Source: Abscondita cerata (lineage: Eukaryota; Arthropoda; Insecta; Coleoptera; Lampyridae). From it: a DNA stretch of 64,000 bases. The position numbers and the translations under genes are program-made. Positions 1 to 11,835 of this stretch are shown piece by piece. Each line of letters starts with the position of its first letter. The first letter of the stretch is position 1. The stretch is taken from assembly GCA_030710515.1 (NCBI GenBank), contig JALBCR010002322.1, positions 682,001-746,000 on the forward strand. Reading direction: 5' to 3'. The notes below the pieces were generated by a model, which worked only from the letters and a program-made list of their open reading frames with translations, was not told where the DNA came from and did not search any database.

Positions 1-29
1 ATTAAAGCGACACCAAAACTTTAAGGGCA

Positions 30-2850
30 ATTAATCGTAAACAAGTAATGACATTAACGTACAGTTGTTAATATCATTATGAGAAAAACTTAAATTAAAA
101 TTTCTGCAGATGATATGAATTGGCGATCTATATAATATATTTGTACGTGCCAATGGTAAATGAAATGTTATTTTGTTACGTGTAGTGAAAAAATGGAACA
201 TGGAATTTAATGAGTGATAAAAGGTAAGGAGAATCAATTAGATTATGAAGTAGTTGGTAGAGAAAAATAACACTAGATGTACGTCTGCGTTGATTTAAAC
301 ACTGAAAGTCAAATCTTAACAAAAGTGTTTCTTGAGAGCATCCTCTTTCAGGATAAGTTCCATCAATCTTAAAAGTTAAATATTTCAAAAATTTTTCTTT
401 GGACTTTTTCAACAGAGGCGATATGGTTGCCTTGTGTGGGATACCATATTAATGAATAATAATCGAGTTTGGAACGCACTAGTGTAATGTACAAAGTTAT
501 TATCGCGATGGAATTTTTAAATTGTTTACAATTTCGTATAATGAAGCCTAAAGTTTTTAAAGCAGATTGTGATAGGTATTTAATATGATCTGTGAATGTC
601 AATCTATCATCAAAAAATACACCAAAATCTTTTAAGACTCTACACCGCGTTAAAACATTAAAGTCGATACAGTACGGATACAAAATTGGTTCTGCTTTAC
701 GGGTATAAGACATCACATTACATTTAGTGGTATTGAGTGACAAATAATTCACTCGACACCAAGAGTTGACATTGACCAGTTGATGTTGAAGAAATTGGCA
801 ATCACTGTAAGATCTTATAGAATAATATATTTTTAAGTCGTCAGCAAATAATAACTTTTCTGATTGTATGTTTTCTGTAAGATCATTAACGAAAATTATA
901 AATAATAATGGTCCGAGATTGGATCCTTGAGGTATTCCCTGACGTAGGTATTAAATAAGAAGACACGTAATTATTATAAATAACGAATTGTTTGCGATTC
1001 TGTAAATAACGATTCAAAGAATGATAATAAGGAACTATTAAAACCAAAGTTGCATAATTTTGCTAATAGGTAGCCTATGAGAAATTTGGTCAAAGTTGCC
1101 TTGGATATGTCAGTATATATGACATCTTACTTGACCACCTCTATCTAGATTATTACGGATAACTGAGTGATTGACATAAGATTCGTAACCGTTGAGCGCT
1201 CTTTTCATAAAGCCATGTTGTTGTTGGAGAAATGTAAAATTGTATAGTAGGGTAAATATGAGAGTGTAATAAAATTTCAAATATTTTTGCAAAATTATTT
1301 AATACTCTAATTGGCCTGTAATTGCGTATGTCAGATGGATCTCCACTCTTAAATATAGGACAAACGTTAGATATTTTCCACACATTAGGAAAGGTCATGT
1401 GGTTAAAGCAACATTAAAAATTACAGTTAATGGATTGGTAAATATACTGGCACAATCTTTTATTAAAAAACTTGGTATTTGATCCGGTCCTGCTGTGTGC
1501 TTATTTTTTAAATTTTTTTATTGCTCTAATACATCACCCTCACACACTCTAGGAATTGAAATGGTTGGAATGTTATTATAGCAGTAATTATTAGTAACAC
1601 CTTGAGCATTATTATGTAAAAACACGCTGCTAAAATATTCTTTAAAGGCTTCAATTATACTGAATGGTGTGCTAAAAGTGTGTGCTCCGTTCTGTAGTTT
1701 ATTTGGAATACGGGTGCAGCTGCGTTTTGTATTTACAAAACTCCAAAAAATTTTTTGGATCACAAGAAATAGAACTTTCGGTTCTACTTATATACATTTT
1801 GTAAGCATTATTAATAGAAATTTTTGTAGTTTTTCTAAGGTGTTTAAATGCAAGTAAGTCACGTTCCGATTTGTATTTTTTATAGTTATTAAAATATTTT
1901 AATTTCAATTGAAGGTTGTGTATTATTTCAAGTGAGAACCATTTAGATAAGAAGAAAATTTATAATTTTTAATAGGATTTTATATAATTTGGTATATAGT
2001 ATGTCACATGCTACAGATTTACATCAGTAATGTTATTTAAAGAAGTCCAGTCACAATCAGCGAGAGCTTGATAAAAGTACGGATAATTTACTTTTCTAAA
2101 GTTATAACGTTTAATATTTTTGTTAGTAGGAAAACGATGTATAGTTGTTACTATGGGATTGAAGTGAAATATGTAATGCGGGATGATGATGATTCTTCTT
2201 TGAGACGATAGGAATGTTATCATGATATACTTGACAATCAATATTACTGAAAAACCAAATCTAACAATCGATTATTTATATTGGTAACTAAATTATATTG
2301 TTTGAGTTGGAATAAATTTTGGAAATCATACATTATTTTTTGGATTTAAGCTGTCATTTATATCATGATTAACATAGTTGGTGATATTGAAGTCGCCTAA
2401 TAGCAGTACATTATTTAAAGAAGTGAATAAGAGTTCTAACAAATCAAAAAAATTCAATAGTACAATTTGATGGTAGGAGGAATGTACACTAATAGAATAG
2501 TCAGTGGTATGTTATTATGATAGCACTTACATCCTGCTATGTCTATGTTTGGAAAAGTAGAGGTAAAAACATCAAGATCTATTGATTCTGTTAAGATATT
2601 ATTTCTTACAGCAAGAAGAACTCCACCTCCCCAAGTTTGTTTAGTAACGTCTAATTTCTTCGCATCTAAATATATTGTAAGATGACGGAAATAGTTCTTG
2701 ATTAGATATATTTTTTGTTAGAGCACTTTCCACTAAACTAATGATGTCGTATTCGTTATCAGACACGTAAGAATATAATAAATCTGTTTTAGTTCGTAAT
2801 CCTCGTACATTTTGAAAGTAACAATGGAGGCTATTTGTGTTATTACTATT
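30..2850 (-). pseudogene. LINE ORF2: endonuclease and reverse transcriptase, broken
   Basis: The endonuclease part is very decayed, with a WGGGVLLAVRN-like block near 2630-2590. The RT core is clearer. A YRPI block lies near 1320, a TDISKA-type motif A (catalytic Asp kept) near 1105, GIPQGSNLGPLLF (motif B) near 940-900, FADD (motif C) at 848-837, and a thumb/C-terminal segment 752-369 with the LKDFGVFFDDRLTF and SKLDYYSLIWYP motifs usual in insect LINEs. A deletion or frameshift near 950-1150 and several stops make it non-functional. The motif C aspartates are still present. The frame can be followed to about position 30, so the element is probably cut by the window edge. Confidence 0.75.
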
Positions 2851-2852
2851 AT

Positions 2853-3590
2853 TTAGTTTTTTGAACTAACAATCTTAGCAACTCCATTTACGTAACGAAT
2901 TGTTAAGTCCTTTCTCCTTCGGCTATTCGGTTTTCTAATTCCATATGCGTGTCTCAGACAATATTTTCCTTGCATCGGCGTTAGATCAGCATTAATTGCT
3001 ACACTGCTACCGCGGTTTTTTAGTTTGTATTTGTTTTTTAAAACGAGAAGTTTGTCTGTGTGTGAGTTCATTATCACTTTTATTGGTCGTGGTTTATCTG
3101 GTGAATGATTACGTCCCAAACGCACGACTTTAATATCATTTGTATTAACAGACGTAATTTCATTTAATGTAGTTGTAATTTTTACTGTGTCCGCAATTAA
3201 AGCATCGTTTACATTTGCTGTCAAACTTTCTTCGACGTTGTAAACAATTATATTATTTTCAACGACGCTGACGATCTGCAACTTCCATAATTATTTCTTC
3301 CTTCTCTGCCAAGTTAGATGTAGTATTAATAGATTTGCATTGCTTTAATTCATCAATTTCCTTCCGCAATTCCGTCACTAGTTCTCGAAGAAGTGATATT
3401 TCATTGCGTTTATTTGAACAAATAGTGCAGGTAAACAACAAATGCTTTTTCTCTAGCTTGAATGCATTGTACCAGTTCTTGATAAACCAGCACATGTAGT
3501 ATGAAAACATACATTTTACACTTATCACATTGCACTTCTTTGTCTGGATTAAGATTGTTTTCGCAAATTATGCACTTAGTAACCGTAGGG
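2853..3590 (-). pseudogene. LINE ORF1: PHD-like zinc finger plus L1-like nucleic-acid-binding domain
   Basis: ORF1 proteins bind the element RNA and chaperone it. Near 3540-3590 the minus strand reads CIIC, a short spacer, then a VQCDKC motif, which is the start of a PHD/RING-like finger. A frameshift near 3505 breaks the finger, and its second half continues in another frame to a CTIC pair at about 3425. A basic/acidic coiled segment follows (about 3400-3300). The long frame 3281-2853 then begins with an IIVYNVEES-type strand, contains VVRLGR and KPRPIKVIM, and ends in a basic RKPNSRRRKDLTIRYV tail. That matches the L1-like RRM/CTD fold seen in many insect LINE ORF1 proteins. At least one frameshift separates the two halves. 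The assignment rests on motif order, not on a database search. Confidence 0.7.
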
Positions 3591-3663
3591 CATTGTTATA
3601 ATAAATAATTAATTTTAACTGTTATTTGTTACACGTCTGTACACACCGACCGACTTATATGAG

Positions 3664-4132
3664 GTGCAAAAAATTTGTGATTTAGGATTTGAATTACTAG
3701 AACACCCCCTTATTCACCCGATTTGGCTCCGTCCGACTATCACCTCTTTCCTCAACTGAAAAAAAGGTCGTACATTTTCTTCCAACAAGGAGGTAATAGA
3801 AGCTGTGGAGGTCTGATTTGCAGAGCAAGAAGAAACATTTTTTTTTAAAAGGTCTAGAGACGTTGCAGATTCTCACTAAATGTATCCAATTAAGAAGAGA
3901 ATATGTTGAGTAATAAAATATTTTGACATTGAAATTTTGTTTGGTTCTATAGTAGGCTAAGAATTTTTCAATATATCATCGTATTTTGAATATTGCAAAA
4001 AAAACAAAAAACAGTTTTTGACGTGTAGCTTCTAGGGTGAACATGGTTGCCTTTGAGTTTATAAATAAAAGTGTCTCAAATGATCCCCCTATCTACCTTA
4101 GAATTTTGTTACCCCTATTCAGAAACACCCTG
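3664..4132 (+). mobile_element. mariner-family transposon, 3' end only
   Basis: The frame beginning at about 3688 reads ELLEHPPYSPDLAPSDYHLF, the signature of mariner transposases around the third catalytic Asp (DD34D). A frameshift near 3778 moves the next block (SNKEVIEAVEV, then FAEQEETFF) to another frame, and an in-frame stop follows. The C-terminal codons run to about 3880. The segment ends in CACCCTG followed by TA at 4133-4134, the expected terminal-repeat and target dinucleotide of mariners. The 5' part of the element is missing, so only about the last 70 codons plus the 3' UTR remain. It abuts the CR1-like LINE on its left. Confidence 0.8.
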
Positions 4133-4139
4133 TATATTA

Positions 4140-5075
4140 ATGAAAAGTTAGGAATTGCCATTTTGGTTTTTATCTTACAAATACAGTGTTCCTGATTTTA
4201 TCTTATGAATTAGCTTACCTGATTTATTTGTTGAGTCATTCAGATGATTTGGTAAAACCAGTAAATAACGGCTATCAGTAGATAAAACAAGGGTTGGTTT
4301 TTTGGTTAATGGGAAAATTTGTAAATAAGTGATATGAGAGATCATACTTCTATCAACCGGTAACAAAATGACCACAAACCCTCTTATTCTTCATCATACC
4401 GTTTCACATTCACATTCGAATATACGCCTCTTCAATATTATGTTACCAATTGTGATTATTTTGAGCTGTCTACATACAATTTAAAACTGCAGGTAGTTTT
4501 AGGTTACCTACCAATTTCATACGCGGTTGTTTATGAGAGAATTGCTTTGCTTTGAGCCATTTTTCTGTATTTCTTCTAGTTACATCCCATGTAAACCTCT
4601 ATTTCATTTTTACCTCCTTTTTTGGTAATTTTCTATAACTTATTATTTTTCTAAAATATGTCATATTTTGTGCGCCCTAGACTAGAATCAAACACATTTG
4701 TCTTTAAATTGAATAGGAATCTCTTTTTTTTATTAATATAAAACTTAGTTTGCCACACGCAGTTGTGACAATACTCCAATTTTTCTATTTTATTTAATTA
4801 TTATTATTAAGTTTCCTAACTAATTTTCTAAGTAGGGCACGCCAAGGTTTAGTTAGAGAGTTAGTTACTTCTTTGTTTAATATGTTCTAGCAGTAAGCAA
4901 AAAGTTGCTTACGCTGCTTTAATTGCGAAAAATTATGTTAGTATTAGTCGTGTAATAATTAATACAAAGTAAGTGTGTTTTACCTAAAAACACAGTCGTG
5001 GAATTAATTTGCGCAATAAAGCAGTAAATGACACAATTTCTGGTAAGGGAATTTTGGGTGAAAATAAATTTGTAA
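4140..5075. other. AT-rich non-coding stretch
   Basis: I see no coding frame with family motifs, no inverted repeat and no RNA gene here. The short frames present have no recognisable composition. Confidence 0.5.
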
Positions 5076-5078
5076 TTA

Positions 5079-5105
5079 AAAAAAAAAAAAAAAAAAAATT
5101 TAAAA

Positions 5106-5143
<38 letters not shown>

Positions 5144-5166
5144 AAAAAAAAAAAAAAAAAAAAAGG

Positions 5167-5235
<69 letters not shown>
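5079..5235. repeat. Poly(A) homopolymer block
   Basis: About 157 bases are almost pure A with a few scattered T or G interruptions. The block could be the 3' tail of a retroposed copy, but no element ends beside it and 157 A is very long. An expanded simple repeat or a long-read consensus artefact is equally possible. The poly-Lys and poly-Phe frames across it are not genes. Confidence 0.9.
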
Positions 5236-5236
<1 letters not shown>

Positions 5237-5239
5237 ATG

Positions 5240-7105
5240 GCGTCCGGAGTTTATCTATGTAAGTTCCTTCAACCAATCCAGATTTTGAGTAACAGAAATG
5301 GAAGTTTGAGATTATCTTGTATGCTAAAAGATTAATAAAATTCAAAATTGGTATCGTTGAAAGGAATCTCTTATCAAATCTAAATTTGCACTATACAAAG
5401 GTATGAAATTCTTATAAAGTTGATTTCATAAATTTCGGAAGATACCGTATTTTCCCCATTGTTTCGTCGTTGATTAATCTGAAAAACCAAAATATCGTTT
5501 ATCGTAACTTTGTATTGGCGTTTAATAAAACGTAACTTCAGTTAAATTGCGTTGGTTGTTTATATGGCGTTTTGTAGCATTTGATTAGTTGTTTCAGTGT
5601 GAAGCAATAAATTGAATTGATGATTATTGGTATTAAACCGTTACCCAAAAATGGAACACCCTATACATAAAAAAGAAGTTCAAGAAAAGTTGTTTTATTG
5701 TTGTTTATTTTGTAGTTAAAAATATATAGTAGATTTGGCTGTTATTATTTGATATTGTTGTTAATAACCAATATTATTTTATAATGAGCTTAAGTTCGGC
5801 AGCCAATCTAACATCCTAAGCACAAAATGCCACTTAAGTATCGCATAAAATATAATATTTCTTCTTCTAACGCAAGGAAAAAGAAACAAAACATTTTAAG
5901 TTGTAATTAAGTTGTAACAAAAATATATAAATAATACTTTTGACAAAATAAAATTATTAATTGTATTGCTTTAATTTATTAGTGAGCCGCGCTTAAGTAC
6001 TTAAGCGGACGTCAAGGGCACTTAAGAATTTAAGCGCCACCGGCAGTGACATAGCAATAAAGTGACACATAAACATTATCACCTTGGCTATCTAATGGCT
6101 TATTTAACTGACGTTTAAAATATAAAAATTTTAAATTGACGCAGACGCATTTGCAGCTCATTATTTTAAAAATTATGCATTAGCCGCAGCTTAAGATTTT
6201 CGCAGTTAATGAACAGTCAATGAGTTCCACTGATACCACAAACTTCCTTATGTAGTTTTATTCCTGCTCTCTAACTGCATTCCACGCCTTGTGTTTTTGT
6301 TTAATTTAAATAATAATTATTTTCTTTTGAATACCAAAATATTTTAATAATTTATATTTTGAGCCAAAGTAATTTGACGCAAAAACAAATCTGATGATCA
6401 ATTCAGTCGCTATGTTTAAAATTTGACAAATCCAAGATTGCGAGGATTTTTTAAAAATGGCAGATTTTCCCCAAGCTAAATTTTTTGGAAATTTTAGGAT
6501 ATCAATCAGAACATTTTTACCAATACTTTTCTTGTTGTTTTAAATGTCCGAGTCAATGTCTAATTATCCTGGACTATATTTAAAAATATAATTTCCCAGA
6601 AATAATTGTGTTCAGTCAAAAACGTAGAAAATGTAAACGTAAGCGAAAAACGTTATTAAGGGAAAACTAGTGCAATATCAAAAATATTGCAATTCTCCTC
6701 TTTTGACACGGGCCATTGGGGTTCAGAAATTAAGATATTGTTAATTAACATCCTTGAACAACATCTCAAAGTTTCATTAACACTTACCCTTTTTCCAACC
6801 AACCTCACTTTTTCCAATCTATTAGGTTAACGACTGAATTAATTTGAAAAATTGTCTAATTAAAAGATGTTTTAAAAAAGTGTTCTCCAGAATTTTGCGG
6901 AGTGGTCGATACAAGATAAGGAATTTCAGTGATAGTTACAACAATATATTAACTAATCAATTTATAGAGTTGTTGTCTCAACCCCATTGCAATCGACACA
7001 ATCATTTCTACATCCGCATATTACAACGATTGAAATTCAAACAACAATTACGATTAACAAAATGCTGACAATCGGAAAGCATTTTTAACGACCTTGCTTA
7101 CAAAG
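5240..7105. other. Non-coding, no gene seen
   Basis: This is AT-rich sequence. A self-complementary CTTAAGTACTTAAG lies near 5992-6005 within a patch rich in CTTAAG hexamers (about 5995-6040). No protein motif is recognisable in the short frames present, including the 74-codon one at 6844-7068. Confidence 0.45.
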
Positions 7106-7109
7106 CAAA

Positions 7110-7475
7110 CAAACCTACTTCGTACATACAAAACGAAGTAGGTACAATAACGAGTCAAACAGTCACAGTCACAGTTAAGTTTAGTTTAGTGTAGTTTAAG
7201 TACAGTTCGGTTCAACACTGAACTGGCGTCGACCAGTTGGCGACGCTGACCAGCGGTCAGCACGAGCGCGTAGCTAATATCCAACCCGCCAGCGATTTCC
7301 GGCCGGACGCGAACTTACAATATTTCATCAGTTACACCACTTTCATTTATTTATGTAAATAGTACATCTCGATAACTGTAAGTGAACGTTTAAACGTGTA
7401 AAACAAACGAGAATACAATTCTTCTCTGAGTTTGACCTGGCGTCTAGTACACACCCTAAACGCCACAAATTCATT
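7110..7475. other. GC-rich island, possible LTR-like remnant
   Basis: The patch at 7215-7315 is strikingly GC-rich against its AT-rich surroundings. It is preceded by tandem CAGTCA and TTTAGTT(TAGT) short repeats (about 7155-7200) and followed by a T-rich region and a CCTGGCGTCTAG stretch at about 7437. A solo LTR of a gypsy-type element would have this kind of profile. I find no second copy in the window, no clean TG...CA ends and no primer-binding site, so the LTR reading is only a suggestion. A promoter or enhancer island is an alternative. Confidence 0.25.
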
Positions 7476-8493
7476 TTAGATTAATTACGGTTTTTTACAG
7501 TTTTGCCTCCATTAATTCCTTAAAAATATAAATTTTATTACAATAGAATTACGTGCACTTTTTCTCAATAAATTTTCATTGCCTTAACAGATTAAAAAGT
7601 ATCGAGTTATTTCAATATCATCAATTTCTAAAGAAAAACGAAAACGAGTTTCAAAGTGCTGAAGGATAAAATAAATGAATTATTGTATTTGTCAAAGGAA
7701 GTCTGTTCTACATTGTTATTGCAGAATTCGAAATTGAATTTACAATGAGCACTGAATAGCTTCATTAACATAAAGTTTTCAGGTTTTCGCTCAAACGAAA
7801 TTTAATTGTACGACCGGAAAAGACGTTTAATGCTTTACACATACAGAAAACAAACCAACTGGAATCAACACTCAAACCCACCATTATATGTTAAAAATTT
7901 AATTATAATAAATATTATTCGATATTATATAGTTTTTTCATATTTACATACATTTAAATTTAAATATTATTGAAATGTATAATATTTGCGAAACTGATAT
8001 TTTTGAATTCATGCCCGACGGCGCAAAACCCTTCAAATGAATTTTCGTTTCGATGAGCATGCATCACAGATTTCTTCCTCGAACATGAAATGTATAGAAT
8101 CGAAACATCTATCTTCAGTTAATGTGTTCTCATTTTCTTTTATTCCACACTTGTCGCGCTTTTTTATTTCATTTGGATTATAAGTGAAATTCTCGAGATA
8201 AAATACGATTTTCAATTTAAAAGAGAAAATTTTGCACTTATACAGGAAACGCTTAAGTGCAATACGAATGTTCTTATCCTGAATTGTATTTAAGATAAAA
8301 AAAGAAATAAGTATGTATTTAAATAAATTGTTATTTGTACTAGATAATCAATTATAAATGGTCGTGGCAATAAACGTAATTAAATAAAAAATTGAATGGT
8401 TACTACCTATACTGCGTGTCCGACGGAGAAATTGACAGGCGATTTACTATACAGGATGGAGCACTACCAACGAATTATTCTGTAGCATTAAAA

Positions 8494-9215
8494 CGACAAA
8501 TAATATAAAAAATCTAAAGGCATACATATACTAAGATTATAAAAGACCACATTTTAAAAATATTTTGAGTTGTACAGAGTGCTCCAGAAACACGTACCAT
8601 ATCAAACTTGGGTTATTTTAAATAAAACATCCTATATTTTTTGTTTTATTAAATTGTACGATAAAAATAATTTATTTTCTTTAACATGTCCCTATACCTA
8701 TTTACTTACGTTTCGGAGATAAATCAATTTTACATGATTTGCTGACCCTCCAAAACTACAATAACTTCAAGATAATTAAGAACAAGCAACTTTCAGTTAC
8801 ACCACCTTACTATGAGATTTCAACATCCTTTTTGCAAAATTTACTATTATGTTTTGATGTACAGGGTACAGTAAATATTTCAAAAAAGATGTTGAAAGCT
8901 CTTAGTGAAGTGGTGTAAGACAAAAGTTGCTTGTTCCTATTTATTTTGAAGATATGGTATTTTTTTGGAGGGTCTGCAAATCAGGTAAAATCGATTTATC
9001 TCAGAAATGGAAGTAAGTAGGTATAGAAACATGTTAACAAACATACATTATATTTGATCGTACAATTTAAAAGAAAAAATACAGAGTGATCCATTTAAAA
9101 TAATCCAACTTTGATATGGTACGGGTTTCTGGAGCACTCTGTACAATTAAAAATATTTTTAAAATGTGGTCTTAAATAATCTCAATATTTGTATGCCTTA
9201 AGGTTTCTTACATTA
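8494..9215. mobile_element. Palindromic (foldback) MITE, ~720 bp
   Basis: The left arm (8494 to about 8850) and right arm (about 8866-9215) are reverse complements around a centre near 8858. For example, GTACAGAGTGCTCCAGAAAC at 8572 pairs with GTTTCTGGAGCACTCTGTAC ending at 9144. Outer pairing continues through AAAGACCACATTTTAAAAAT and its mirror to about 8494/9215. Arms are interrupted only by scattered mismatches and the loop is tiny. No transposase is encoded. Internal CAGAGTGCTCC termini resemble the CAGAGTGG ends of the palindrome at 56.8 kb, suggesting related mariner-type MITEs. Exact ends and target duplication are not resolved. Confidence 0.85.
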
Positions 9216-10099
9216 TTCTAGTATTCTAGAATACTAAATTCTGAATTAATATTCAATATTCCAAAACATCGTGCGAAAATATTCTCACACTTGTTTCGAA
9301 TGAGCACAGATACGGCCATCTCGTGGCTGTTGTGTTTGGGGACAATTATTATTAAAAATCATCAACGATGCTTAATTGTAGTAATATCAGGTACCAATAA
9401 TACAATTTAATTTTTAAGTTCGAGTATAACTCATTTTTAAAGCTATATAAACATAAAATTAACTTCCAAAAAATGTAACCTCCAAATATTTTTAATGTTG
9501 TTTGAAAGTGTAATATGTCAGTAGGTACCTATACAGGGTGGTTTACCGGGAACCGCCGCGATTGTTTATGGAAAAACTGTACGTAGGAAAATTATGAATA
9601 TTTGCGAACATACCAAAGTAGATGCAGGTCATTCAATCAAAATATTTTAAAGATAGCAAAACTTCTAGTTTTACCGTAAGTATGTATCAACTTGCTTATT
9701 TTAAATATAACACCATATATATTACTACATTTTTAGATTCTACGTCTAATTTAGGCATATTTCATGTACAATGTCACCCTCAATCGTTTCTGACTTATTT
9801 TTAATCTTATGTCAAAATCGGCGTTTGCAGACCAAAACTAATTGAGTTATCAACTATTCAAAACAGTTTTTTACTTGATTTGTGTATTTTTTATTTTAAG
9901 CTGGGTCAGTTTGAACACTATTTGTGCAAAATTGTCAAAAAAAAAATTGTAAAGAGTGTTTGAAAATTGATATCAAATAGTAGTTTTGAAAATCGTCAAA
10001 AGTCAATTTTCAAATGGAACATACCGATTTTTATATTTTTATCTCATTCGTGGTTTGGACCATTTGTATGCGAAGTTTTAAAAACTTTCTAAAATAATC

Positions 10100-10622
10100 A
10101 TTTTATCTAAAATATGGATATATGAAGCTGAAGTAAATAATTATAAAATAGAAAATTATAAAGTATTTGTGAGATGCAATGAAATTCCTAAATCTAGTGG
10201 AGTGACGGTTTTTATTAAAAATGACATATCGTGCTCTAGAATAAATTGTAACTTTTCACAGCTAGTGGTGATAATATGCTATTTACTGTTCTTGCTCTTT
10301 ACCGTTATCACGATTATTCTAAATTTTTGTTTATTAATGAATTATAATTATTACTTTCAGAAATTGACAGTAATAAACTAGTAATTTTAGCACGAGATAT
10401 GAATTTAAATTTATTATCCCAACAATAATATTACTGATGAATATAATCTTATGTTGAATAGTTACGGCTTTAAATATTTTATTAATACCGTAACCCAATT
10501 TAAGTCTATGACACACATACATCATATTTTTATAAAATGCAATAATTCATTCAAAATTCAGTTATTTCAGGGGGCAGTGGATCATGCAGGCATCTCTAAT
10601 CATTTATCGTGTTTGCTGTATG
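10100..10622 (+). pseudogene. APE-type LINE endonuclease fragment (left half)
   Basis: Translated fragments show a SSGVTVFIKNDI-like strand (about 10195-10230) and, after frameshifts near 10390-10430, a segment reading YNLMLNSYGFKYFINTVTQF and then VDHAGISNHLSCLL. This is the C-terminal part of the LINE APE endonuclease, where the last motif is normally a (S/T)DH. Here Asn replaces the Asp (SNH). The frame stops abruptly at about 10620, where a large palindrome begins. The matching downstream linker resumes after the palindrome. Confidence 0.7.
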
Positions 10623-11547
10623 CATGTTGATTGTAAATTAAGGGCACTTAATTTACTCTTTTATTATCCATGATAGACAAAAGTTTATTGAGAAAAGTTT
10701 TACAAGTATACAAGATGAGTATTTTCCAAACTTGCACAAAATGGCTGACTTTCAATTTAAGCAGAAATGACATTTAAATAAATCATGTAGTATTGTTTAA
10801 GCTAAAGTGATTCTTTGATGAATTCTCTTAAAAAAACTATAACACAAGTGTAGCGCTAAAGTTACTAATAAATTAGTTATTTATTATTCAAAATCTAAAG
10901 AGATACTTTTGATTGGTACAATTAATCTTAGGAGTCTGTGAAAACTAATGTGCACAACGGTCAGAATACGATTGTTAGTAGTCTTTAAAAAACTATAAAA
11001 CAGGTATAACGATTAAAGTCAAAAATCACGAAATTACAATGTAACAGCAGTCAATCAACAAATTAATATTTTGCAACATATGAAAACAGAAAACAGCTAA
11101 TATAAAGAACAGCTTATAAATATCTCTAACCAAGCAACAACAGAAAAAAATAACTAGTTTAACAAATGTTTAAAATTTCTCCCATTTTTTGTATACGTAT
11201 TCTGACCGTTGTGCACATTAGTTTTACAGCCTACTAAAATTAGTGGGACTAATCAAAAGCATCTCTTTTTAGATTTTGAATAATAAATAACAAATTTATT
11301 AGTGACTTGTGTTATAATTTTTTAAAGAGAATTTATCAAAGAATCGCTTTGGCTTAAAAAAATACGACATAATTTATTTAAAAAAATAAAGTTAATGTCA
11401 TTTCCGCTTAAACCAGAAGTCAGCCATTTTGTGTAAACTTTGGAAAATACTTATTTTGTATTCTTGTAAAACTTTTTCTAATACACTTTTTGTCTATCTT
11501 GCATAATAAAACAGTAAATCAAGTGGCCCTGAACTTACAATTAACCT
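10623..11547. mobile_element. Palindromic (foldback) element inserted in a LINE
   Basis: Left arm about 10625-11000 and right arm about 11200-11545 are reverse complements. The left GATAGACAAAAGTTTATT pairs with the right end near 11499, CACAACGGTCAGAATACG at 10950-10967 pairs with the mirror at 11198-11215, and the outermost pairing runs GATTGTAAATTAAGGGCAC against its mirror near 11520-11543. A central ~200-bp loop is unpaired. No open frame of note lies inside. It splits a LINE endonuclease-linker region, so it is a real insertion rather than a chance structure. Confidence 0.8.
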
Positions 11548-11825
11548 CTATAGTAGATCATGTAAATAATATAATTGAGAATAAGGTTTCATTTAAAAAA
11601 ATTAACTATCATAATTTAAGAGATTGTTTTTCTGCAATAAACTGTAGTAAACTGTATACGAGTAAAATATAATTGATCGTATCATTGGCGAAAAATCTAG
11701 TAACACCATTGAAAAGATCAGGGCTACTGATGGAACTTTTATTAAGCAGTAGGGTGATACAACTGATGAATTTAATAATTATTTTTTAAATACAACTCAA
11801 ATCCATAGGTATTTACCTGCGGCCC
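11548..11825 (+). pseudogene. APE-type LINE linker fragment (right half)
   Basis: The frame at 11570-11670 reads KINYHNLRDCFSAINCSKLY, the endonuclease-to-RT linker of LINEs. A second block at about 11672-11780 reads LIDRIIGEKSSNTIEKIRA, then DGTFI and TDEFNNYF, again typical of this linker. It continues the endonuclease fragment that ends at 10620 and is separated from it by the palindrome. The RT itself is missing: at about 11830 a different LINE type begins. Confidence 0.65.
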
Positions 11826-11835
11826 CGTCAATTAG

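Larger units (their letters stand above)
1..3600 (-). mobile_element. CR1-like (APE-type) LINE retrotransposon, decayed
   Basis: Read on the minus strand, the order is ORF1 (about 3590-2853), an apurinic-type endonuclease region (about 2830-1950), an endonuclease-RT linker (about 1910-1520) and the reverse transcriptase (about 1400-30). This is the standard two-ORF LINE layout, and a PHD-like finger plus L1-like domain in ORF1 is typical of CR1/L2-type elements of invertebrates. Many frameshifts and stops show it is dead. The 3' UTR and tail, if present, lie beyond the left edge of the window. The clade (CR1 versus another Jockey-superfamily branch) is inferred from ORF1 architecture only. 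Confidence 0.8.

Noticed and set aside
5009..5335. Poly-Lys and poly-Phe open frames across the A block
   Set aside because: They are translations of a homopolymer; no real protein signal on either side.
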